This document shows, piece by piece, positions 13,064 to 18,631 of a stretch of DNA of 18,631 nt (position 1 is the stretch's first letter; every line of letters starts with the position of its first letter). A model generated the notes under the pieces. That model saw nothing but the letters and a program-made list of their open reading frames with translations. It searched no databases and was not told the DNA's origin. The stretch is from an uncultured Oscillospiraceae bacterium (GTDB lineage: Bacteria > Bacillota > Clostridia > Oscillospirales > Oscillospiraceae). The position numbers were made by a program, and so were the translations under genes. The stretch covers positions 1 to 18,631 of the forward strand of contig CAJUOA010000069.1 in the NCBI GenBank assembly GCA_910587785.1. The letters run 5' to 3'.

Positions 13064-13543
13064 ATGGGCCGCATCAGTAAGGAAAACTACTACCTGGATA
13101 TTGCGGAGACCGTCATCGGCCGGGCCACCTGCCTGCGCAGGTGCTACGGAGCTATCATCGTCAAAAACGATGAGATCATCTCCACCGGCTACAACGGCGC
13201 GCCAAGAGGCCGAAAAAACTGCGTGGACCTGGGCCGCTGCGCCCGGGACGCCATGAACGTGCCCCGGGGGGAGCGCTACGAGCTCTGCCGCAGCGTCCAC
13301 GCCGAGGCCAACGCCATCATCTCCGCCGCCCGGCGGGACATGGTGGGCGGCACCCTCTACCTCGCCGGGAAGGACGCCGTCACCGGGGAGATCCTCTCCG
13401 ACGCCACCTCCTGCGCCATGTGCCGCCGCCTCATCATCAATGCAGGGCTGGAGAAGGTGGTCATCCGCGTCAGCCCCGCGGACTACACCGTGGTGGATGT
13501 GCGCCGGTGGATCGAGGAGGACGACCCCATCCCCGGTACCTGA
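13064..13543 (+). CDS. dCMP/cytidine deaminase-family enzyme
   Basis: Zinc-dependent deaminase, most like deoxycytidylate deaminase (ComEB type), which converts dCMP to dUMP for thymidylate synthesis. It has 159 residues. The zinc site and catalytic base are visible as His79 and Glu81 (HAEANAI) and Cys117-x2-Cys120 (SCAMC). The usual Pro before the first Cys is Ser here. The substrate-side motif TGYNGAPRG (41-49) is conserved. A Cys-rich N-terminal half (C23, C27, C53, C59) is usual for the dCMP group. GAGGAGG lies before the ATG. The desulfidase gene follows by 44 bases and is probably co-transcribed. An activity on another deoxycytidine compound cannot be excluded. Confidence 0.88.
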   Translation: MGRISKENYYLDIAETVIGRATCLRRCYGAIIVKNDEIISTGYNGAPRGRKNCVDLGRCARDAMNVPRGERYELCRSVHAEANAIISAARRDMVGGTLYLAGKDAVTGEILSDATSCAMCRRLIINAGLEKVVIRVSPADYTVVDVRRWIEEDDPIPGT

Positions 13544-13587
13544 ACAGCGCTCAAGTTTTGACGGATTACACGAAGGAGGAACATGCC

Positions 13588-14871
13588 ATGCTCAACCCTG
13601 AAGTCCAGAACGCCTATATCTCTATCCTGAAAGAGGAGCTCGTACCCGCCACCGGGTGTACGGAGCCCATCGCCCTCGCCTACGCCGCGGCCCGGATGCG
13701 GGCCATCCTGGGTGCGGCTCCGGAGCGGATCGTGGCGGAGGTGTCGGGCAACATCATCAAGAACGTCAAGAGCGTCGTCGTCCCCAACACCGGCGGACGC
13801 AAGGGCATCCAGGCGGCCATCGCCGCCGGAGTGGTCTCCGGCAAGGCGGAGAAGATCTTACAGGTCATCTCCGCCGTCCCCGCCTCCGACCACCCCGCTA
13901 TCGCCGCCTACGCCCAGAACACCCCCATCGAGGTCATCTGCGCCCAGACCACCCGCCTGCTGGACATCCAGCTCACCGGATACGCCGGGGGGCACTCCGC
14001 CCTCGTCCACATCGCCAACAGCCACAGCAACATCGTCCGGGAGGAGCACGACGGCGAGGTCCTGCTGGAGAAGCCTGTCTCCGACTCCGCCGAGGACAAC
14101 CTCACCGACAAGAGCGTTCTGAACGTCAAGGACATCCTGGAGTTCGCCAACACCGTGGACCTCAGCCTCGTCACCCCCCTGCTGGACCGGCAGATCGACT
14201 GCAACAGCGCCATCGCCGAGGAGGGCCTGCGGGGGGACTGGGGGGCCAACATCGGCTCCACCCTCCTCAACAACTACCCCGAGGACATCCGCCTGGAGGC
14301 CCGGGCCTACGCCGCCGCCGGAAGCGACGCCCGCATGAGCGGCTGCGAGATGCCGGTGGTGATCCTCTCCGGCTCCGGCAACCAGGGCATGACCGCCTCC
14401 CTGCCCGTCATCCGCTACGCCAAGCACCTGGGCGTGGACAAGGACAAGCTCTACCGGGCCCTCCTGGTCAGCGACCTGGTGACCGTCCACCAGAAGAGCG
14501 GCATCGGACGCCTCTCCGCCTACTGCGGCGCGGTGAGCGCCGGCGTGGGCTCCGGGGCCGCCATCGCTTACCTGGTGGACGGCAGCTATGAGGCCGTCGC
14601 CCACACCATCATCAACGCCCTGGCCATCATCAGCGGCACCATCTGCGACGGGGCCAAGCCCTCCTGCGCCGCCAAGATCGCCTCCAGCGTGGAGGCGGGC
14701 ATCCTGGGCTACCAGATGTACAAGGGCGGACAGACCTTCAAGGGCGGCGACGGCATCCTGGCCGGCGACGTGGACGCCACCATTGCCAACATCGGCGTCC
14801 TGGCCCGGGAGGGGATGCAGCAGACCGACAAGACCATCCTGGAGATCATGACCCAGCGGGGGGACTGCTGA
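13588..14871 (+). CDS. cyuA: L-cysteine desulfidase / UPF0597 family protein
   Basis: Iron-sulfur enzyme related to L-serine dehydratase alpha subunits that breaks cysteine into pyruvate, ammonia and sulfide. It has 427 residues. Cys24 in PATGCTEPIAL matches the conserved N-terminal cysteine. Cys313 (SAYCGAVS), Cys353 and Cys360 (ICDGAKPSCAAK) have the 40- and 7-residue spacing I recall for the 4Fe-4S ligands of the Methanocaldococcus enzyme. Glycine-rich blocks SGSGNQGM and GVGSGAAIAY are also typical. The ATG at 13588 lies nine bases after GGAGG; an ATG at 13583 is out of frame. It is likely in one transcript with the deaminase. Some relatives act on serine, so the exact substrate is not proven. 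It has no terminator of its own; a hairpin array follows. Confidence 0.88.
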   Translation: MLNPEVQNAYISILKEELVPATGCTEPIALAYAAARMRAILGAAPERIVAEVSGNIIKNVKSVVVPNTGGRKGIQAAIAAGVVSGKAEKILQVISAVPASDHPAIAAYAQNTPIEVICAQTTRLLDIQLTGYAGGHSALVHIANSHSNIVREEHDGEVLLEKPVSDSAEDNLTDKSVLNVKDILEFANTVDLSLVTPLLDRQIDCNSAIAEEGLRGDWGANIGSTLLNNYPEDIRLEARAYAAAGSDARMSGCEMPVVILSGSGNQGMTASLPVIRYAKHLGVDKDKLYRALLVSDLVTVHQKSGIGRLSAYCGAVSAGVGSGAAIAYLVDGSYEAVAHTIINALAIISGTICDGAKPSCAAKIASSVEAGILGYQMYKGGQTFKGGDGILAGDVDATIANIGVLAREGMQQTDKTILEIMTQRGDC

Positions 14872-14878
14872 GGCTCTG

Positions 14879-14990
14879 CGCGATTTGCGGGTCCAGGGGC
14901 TCAGCCCCTGGTGGAGTCCAGAGGCAAAGCCTCTGGTGGGTCCAGGGCAAAGCCCTGGTGGGCTTGGGCGAAGCCCAACATTCCATCGTA
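14879..14990. repeat. Four-hairpin repeat array, copy II
   Basis: Four palindromes with three-base loops lie at 14893-14911 (CCAGGGGC/GCCCCTGG), 14918-14936 (CCAGAGGC/GCCTCTGG), 14942-14958 (CCAGGGC/GCCCTGG) and 14964-14978 (TTGGGC/GCCCAA). Flanks (TTGCGGGT before, CCCAACATTCC and ATCGTA after) match copy I at 5730-5843. The second and third hairpins differ from copy I by paired changes that keep the stems intact. Confidence 0.85.
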
Positions 14991-15034
14991 CCTAGCAAAT
15001 CCACCAAAATTCCCCTCGCTGCCGCAATTCCCTA

Positions 15035-15063
15035 TTGACTATTCCAGCGGTATGGCGTATAAT
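15035..15063 (+). promoter_or_regulatory. Promoter of the threonine-degradation unit
   Basis: TTGACT (15035-15040), a 17-base spacer and TATAAT (15058-15063) form a near-perfect sigma-A promoter 57 bases before tdh. The short leader shows no riboswitch or T-box. Confidence 0.9.
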
Positions 15064-15120
15064 GTCCACAGCAAGCAAACGAAAAACGCGTAATTTGTAT
15101 TTTTAAGGAGGACGTCTGTT

Positions 15121-16158
15121 ATGCAACTTATGGACGCGCTGGTAAAACCCGTGGAAGGACCCGGCCTGGAACTGCGCCAGGTCCCCGTACCCACCCCCGG
15201 TCCGGGCGAGGTGCTCATCAAGGTCCACAAGACCGCCATCTGCGGTACGGACGTACATATCTACAACTGGGACCCCTGGGCCCGGCTGCACATCAAGCCC
15301 CCCATGGTCATCGGCCATGAGTATGTGGGCGAGATCGCGGAGCTGGGCGCGGGCGTCACCGGCCTCCACGTCGGCCAGCGGGTCAGCGGCGAGGGCCACA
15401 TCACCTGCGGACACTGCCGCAACTGCCACACCGGCAACATCCAGTGGTGCAAGGACACCGTGGGCGTGGGCGTGGACCGGGACGGCGCGTTTGCCGAGTA
15501 TGTCTGCATCCCCCAGAGCAACGTCATCATCATCGACGAGAGCCTGCCCGAGGACGTGGTGGCTTTCTTCGACGCCTTCGGCAACGCCACCCACACCGCC
15601 CTCATGTGGAACCTTGTCGGCGAGGACGTGCTCATCACCGGCGCGGGCCCCATCGGCATCATCGCCGTGGGCGTGTGCAAGTACGCCGGCGCACGCCGGG
15701 TGGTCATCACGGACGTGAACGACTACCGCCTCGACCTCGCCAGGAAGATGGGCGCGGACGCCGCCGTCAACATCACCCGGGAGGACCTTGCGGAGGTCAT
15801 GGGCAAGCAGGGCCTGGTGGAGGGCTTTGACATCGGCCTGGAGATGAGCGGCAACGGCGCCGGGCTCCAGCAGATGATCTCCGTCATGCGCAACGGCGGC
15901 AAGATCAGCCTCCTGGGCATCTCCAACACCCCCGTGCCCATGGACATGAACACCGTCATCACCAAGGGCCTGACCATGCAGGGCATCTATGGCCGCAAGA
16001 TGGACAACTGGCATCAGATGAGCTACATGGTCCAGGGCGGCCTGGACCTCACCCCCGTCATCACCCACCGTTTCCACTACACCCAGTTCGAGGAGGGCTT
16101 CGCCGCCATGAACAGCGGAAAGTCCGGCAAGGTCATCCTGGACTGGGCCAAGAAGTAA
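15121..16158 (+). CDS. tdh: L-threonine 3-dehydrogenase
   Basis: Zinc- and NAD-dependent dehydrogenase that oxidises L-threonine to 2-amino-3-ketobutyrate in the cytoplasm. It has 345 residues, close to the 341 of E. coli Tdh. Catalytic zinc ligands are in AICGTD (Cys41) and GHE (His66, Glu67). The structural zinc site is Cys96, Cys99, Cys102 and Cys110. FGNATHTAL (153-161) is a Tdh-type signature, and the NAD loop GAGPIG is at 174-179. AAGGAGG lies nine bases upstream of the ATG; an in-frame Met4 is less well placed. It is the first gene of a four-gene plus-strand unit that ends with kbl, the next enzyme in the pathway. Confidence 0.96.
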   Translation: MQLMDALVKPVEGPGLELRQVPVPTPGPGEVLIKVHKTAICGTDVHIYNWDPWARLHIKPPMVIGHEYVGEIAELGAGVTGLHVGQRVSGEGHITCGHCRNCHTGNIQWCKDTVGVGVDRDGAFAEYVCIPQSNVIIIDESLPEDVVAFFDAFGNATHTALMWNLVGEDVLITGAGPIGIIAVGVCKYAGARRVVITDVNDYRLDLARKMGADAAVNITREDLAEVMGKQGLVEGFDIGLEMSGNGAGLQQMISVMRNGGKISLLGISNTPVPMDMNTVITKGLTMQGIYGRKMDNWHQMSYMVQGGLDLTPVITHRFHYTQFEEGFAAMNSGKSGKVILDWAKK

Positions 16159-16167
16159 GAGCGGCCC

Positions 16168-16722
16168 ATGTCCGTCTGTCTTGAGACGGCGCGCCTGATC
16201 CTCCGGGACTATGTCCCGGAGGACCTGGACGCCTACTTCCGGCTGAAAACGGACGAAGAGACCATGTACTATCTCCAGGACATCCGGCTCTCCTCCCGGG
16301 AGGAGGCGGAGCGGGAGTTCGCGGAGGTCCTCGCCGACGCCGTATCGCCGGACCGGCGGTTCTACTTCCTGCACATGGAATGGAAGGACACCGGGGAGCA
16401 GGTGGGCAGCATCGGCTACACCGTCCGGGAGGCCGCGCTCTCGGGGAAGCTGGTGGACGCGGGGTACTTCTCCTACCGGAAGTTCTGGGGGCAGGGGTGC
16501 ATGACCGAGGCCCTCCGGCGGCTGCTCGCTTTTGCCTTTGAGGAGGACGGGGTCTACCGCTTCTCCACCGGGTGTCTCACGGAGAACCGGGGCTCGGAGC
16601 GGGTCATGCAGAAATGCGGCCTCATCAAGGAGGCGGAAAAGCCGGACTGGACCTGGCACGGCGGGAAGCTGAAAACCCGGGTTGAGTACCGGCTGCTGCG
16701 GCAGGAATGGACCAAATCATAA
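16168..16722 (+). CDS. RimJ/RimL-type GNAT acetyltransferase
   Basis: Acetyl-CoA-dependent N-acetyltransferase with 184 residues; the substrate is unknown. It starts ETARLILRDYVPEDLDAYF, the usual opening of the Acetyltransf_3 group. The acetyl-CoA loop is FWGQGCMTEALRRLL, and the C-terminal NRGSERVMQKCGLIKEA follows the family ending. It begins nine bases after tdh with only a weak ribosome site, so translation probably depends on tdh. Its place between tdh and kbl may be accidental, or it may act on a product of this pathway. No membrane or export signal is seen. Confidence 0.87.
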   Translation: MSVCLETARLILRDYVPEDLDAYFRLKTDEETMYYLQDIRLSSREEAEREFAEVLADAVSPDRRFYFLHMEWKDTGEQVGSIGYTVREAALSGKLVDAGYFSYRKFWGQGCMTEALRRLLAFAFEEDGVYRFSTGCLTENRGSERVMQKCGLIKEAEKPDWTWHGGKLKTRVEYRLLRQEWTKS

Positions 16723-16736
16723 TGGAGGGACCCGCC

Positions 16737-17261
16737 ATGTACGAAGAATTCATGCGTCTGGCTTCGGAGCGCTATTCGGTCCGGAAGTTCGACGGCAGGG
16801 CCCTGGAGGCGGAGATCATTGAAAAGATCCTCCGCGCCGGACAGCTCTCCCCCACCGCCTGCAACCGCCAGCCCCAGCGCATCGCGGTCATCACGAGTCC
16901 CGAGGGGCTGGAGAAGCTCCGCAGGTGTACCGAGTGCCACTTCAACGCTCCCGCCGCGCTTCTGGTCTGCCACGACAAGGAGGAGTGCTGGAAGCGCAGT
17001 TATGACGGCGCTTCCAGCGGCGATATCGACGCCGCCATCGTCACCACCCACATGATGCTGGCCGCGTGGGCTCTGGGCGTGGGGACCACCTGGGTGATGC
17101 ACTTCATCCCCGAGGCAGTGCGGGAGGAGTTCAGCCTCCCGGAGAACCTGGAACCTACGGCCCTGCTGGTCATGGGGTACCCGGCCCCCGGCACCGCGCC
17201 CTACCCCGGCCACTTGGAGCGCAAACCCATTGAACAGATGATTTCCTATAACGGATTTTGA
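16737..17261 (+). CDS. Nitroreductase-family flavoprotein
   Basis: FMN-dependent oxidoreductase of the nitroreductase fold with 174 residues. The N-terminus ERYSVRKFDGRALEAEIIEKIL (11-32) is the family FMN-phosphate site, followed by AGQLSPTACNRQPQ (34-47). The later segment AAWALGVGTTWV is also typical. The start at 16737 is chosen because GGAGG lies eight bases upstream; an earlier ATG at 16707 overlaps the preceding gene. Short Clostridial members like this one act on nitro compounds, quinones or unknown substrates. It is the third gene of the tdh-kbl unit, with kbl 16 bases downstream. Confidence 0.88.
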   Translation: MYEEFMRLASERYSVRKFDGRALEAEIIEKILRAGQLSPTACNRQPQRIAVITSPEGLEKLRRCTECHFNAPAALLVCHDKEECWKRSYDGASSGDIDAAIVTTHMMLAAWALGVGTTWVMHFIPEAVREEFSLPENLEPTALLVMGYPAPGTAPYPGHLERKPIEQMISYNGF

Positions 17262-17277
17262 GGAGGAACGATTTACC

Positions 17278-18465
17278 ATGAAACAGGCACTGGAAAAATA
17301 CCGCAAGGAACTGGAAGCCATCAGGGAAGCGGGCACCTGGAAGGGTGAGCGGGTCATCACCACCCCCCAGAAGTCCCGGATCGACACCACCGAGGCCAAG
17401 CAGGTGGTCAACATGTGCGCCAACAACTACCTGGGCCTCTCCAACCGCCCGGAGCTCATCGAGGCGGCCAAGGCCAGCTACGACAAGTGGGGCTTCGGCC
17501 TGAGCTCTGTCCGCTTCATCTGCGGCACCCAGGGCGTCCACAAGGAGCTGGAGCAGAAGCTGGCCAAGTTCCTCAGCATGGATGACGTCATCCTCTACTC
17601 CTCCTGCTTCGACGCCAACGGCGGTCTCTTCGAGACCCTGCTGGGGCCCGAGGACGCCGTCATCTCCGACGAGCTCAACCACGCCTCCATCATCGACGGC
17701 GTGCGCCTCTGCAAGGCCAAGCGCTTCCGCTACAAGAACAACAACATGGAGGACCTCCGCGCCCAGCTGGAGGCCGCCAAGGCCGCCGGCTGTCAGGTGA
17801 AGCTTATCGCCACTGACGGTGTCTTCTCCATGGACGGCTACATCGCCAACCTCCAGGGCATCTGCGACCTGGCCGACGAGTACGACGCCCTCGTCATGGT
17901 GGACGACAGCCATGCCGTGGGCTTCATGGGCGACACCGGCCGGGGCACCCCGGAGTTCTGCGGCGTCCAGGACCGTGTGGACATCATCACCGGCACCCTC
18001 GGCAAGGCCCTGGGCGGTGCCTCCGGCGGCTACACCGCCGCCCGGCAGGAGATCGTCGACCTCCTCCGCCAGCGCAGCCGTCCCTACCTCTTCTCCAACA
18101 CCCTGGCCCCCGCCATCTGCGCGGCCAGCATCAAGACCATTGACCTCCTCAGCGCCTCTACCGAGCTGCGCGACCGGGTCCACGAGAACACCGCCTACTT
18201 CCGCAGCAAGCTCAGCGCGCTGGGCTTCGACGTCCTGGAGGGCAGCCACCCCATCGTGGCCGTCATGCTCTACGACGCCAAAGTCGCCGCCGAGTTCGCC
18301 GCCCGGATGCTGGAGAAGGGCGTCTATGTGGTGGGCTTCAGCTACCCCGTGGTGCCCCAGGGCAAGGCCCGTATCCGCACCCAGGTGTCCGCCGGTCACA
18401 CCAAGGAGGACCTGGACTTCGCTGTCCAGTGCTTCAAGGAAGTCAAGGCGGAGATGGGCATCTGA
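17278..18465 (+). CDS. kbl: 2-amino-3-ketobutyrate CoA ligase (glycine C-acetyltransferase)
   Basis: PLP enzyme that cleaves 2-amino-3-ketobutyrate with CoA into glycine and acetyl-CoA, completing threonine breakdown begun by Tdh. It has 395 residues, near the 398 of E. coli Kbl. Seen are MCANNYLGLSNRPEL (46-60), the substrate-side block GFGLSSVRFICGT (72-84), VDDSHAVGFMG (208-218) and the PLP lysine Lys243 in TGTLGKALGGASGG. Other alpha-oxoamine synthases share these features, but the tdh partner and the CGTQGVHKELE block favour Kbl. GAGGAGG lies upstream of the ATG. A strong terminator follows. Confidence 0.95.
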   Translation: MKQALEKYRKELEAIREAGTWKGERVITTPQKSRIDTTEAKQVVNMCANNYLGLSNRPELIEAAKASYDKWGFGLSSVRFICGTQGVHKELEQKLAKFLSMDDVILYSSCFDANGGLFETLLGPEDAVISDELNHASIIDGVRLCKAKRFRYKNNNMEDLRAQLEAAKAAGCQVKLIATDGVFSMDGYIANLQGICDLADEYDALVMVDDSHAVGFMGDTGRGTPEFCGVQDRVDIITGTLGKALGGASGGYTAARQEIVDLLRQRSRPYLFSNTLAPAICAASIKTIDLLSASTELRDRVHENTAYFRSKLSALGFDVLEGSHPIVAVMLYDAKVAAEFAARMLEKGVYVVGFSYPVVPQGKARIRTQVSAGHTKEDLDFAVQCFKEVKAEMGI

Positions 18466-18485
18466 TCTCCTCTGATCTCCTCTGC

Positions 18486-18516
18486 GGCCTGGGGGCCTCT
18501 GCCCCCGGGCCCTTTT
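18486..18516 (+). terminator. Terminator after kbl
   Basis: An 11-bp stem (GGCCTGGGGGC with GCCCCCGGGCC, one T-G pair) and a CTCT loop are followed by CTTTTGCTTCT. It lies 20 bases after the kbl stop, behind a tandem duplicate of TGATCTCCTC. Confidence 0.88.
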
Positions 18517-18578
18517 GCTTCTCAGGGCAGATTCATCTGACCTGATTGCCCCGGGAGCTTCGCGCCCCCGGACCCCCG

Positions 18579-18606
18579 GTGACTTTTTGTTCGGACAAAA
18601 AGTCAC
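18579..18606. repeat. 12-bp palindrome at the window end
   Basis: GTGACTTTTTGT pairs perfectly with ACAAAAAGTCAC around a TCGG loop. It recalls the GT-centred palindromes at 8160 and 12816 in having TTTGT/ACAAA-like inner arms, but the arms are shorter and the centre differs, so common origin is uncertain. No gene is seen between the kbl terminator and the window end. Confidence 0.6.
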
Positions 18607-18631
18607 CAAAAAGCCGCTTAAGAAACTACGT

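Noticed and set aside
5745..14978. The four-hairpin arrays as a CRISPR array
   Set aside because: Units are self-complementary, differ in length, have no uniform spacers, and no cas genes are present.

Overview
The window comes from a high-GC member of the Clostridia, probably Oscillospiraceae (Flavonifractor, Lawsonibacter or Pseudoflavonifractor type). This is inferred from strong GGAGG ribosome sites, sigma-A type promoters with 17-bp spacers, a Val-Asp-Phe-Gly-Cys tRNA cluster with encoded CCA, a MurT/GatD-type pair and GC-rich coding throughout. No species assignment is possible from this sequence alone.

Layout. Positions 60-746 (minus) hold a Cys-rich hypothetical protein of a type I associate with Firmicute mobile elements. 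Its upstream region (about 773-1345) has no long gene but contains a series of terminator-like hairpins on the minus strand. Two tandem units in it share the same fold with compensating base changes. Positions 1581-2059 (minus) are a five-tRNA operon with a near-ideal promoter and a strong terminator. A MscS-type channel (minus) and an NCS2 purine permease (plus) diverge at about 3.1-3.3 kb. From there every gene is on the plus strand: a membrane-anchored metallophosphoesterase; mnmG, fused in frame to a DUF1801 domain; an alpha/beta hydrolase overlapping murT by 4 bases; a gatD homologue without its catalytic cysteine; a GNAT acetyltransferase; a P-loop ATPase of the PRK06851 type; a dCMP-deaminase-like enzyme; an L-cysteine desulfidase (CyuA/UPF0597); and a four-gene unit tdh - GNAT - nitroreductase - kbl.

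Function. tdh and kbl together convert L-threonine plus CoA to glycine plus acetyl-CoA through 2-amino-3-ketobutyrate. CyuA degrades cysteine to pyruvate, ammonia and sulfide, so the right half leans towards amino-acid catabolism. mnmG serves tRNA wobble-uridine modification. murT/gatD belong to peptidoglycan lipid II amidation by homology, but both subunits depart from the classical pattern.

Intergenic DNA is rich in palindromes. There is a four-hairpin array in two copies (about 5730-5843 and 14879-14990), a 16-bp palindrome with a GT centre in two copies (8160-8193 and 12816-12849), a 15-bp hairpin at 11026-11071 and a related-looking palindrome at 18579-18606. In the first two families, base changes between copies are compensated on the opposite arm, so pairing itself appears to be maintained. 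The points most worth following are the minus-strand structured RNA units at 956-1345, the cysteine-less GatD with its divergent MurT, and the MnmG-DUF1801 fusion, which sits on a five-G tract.
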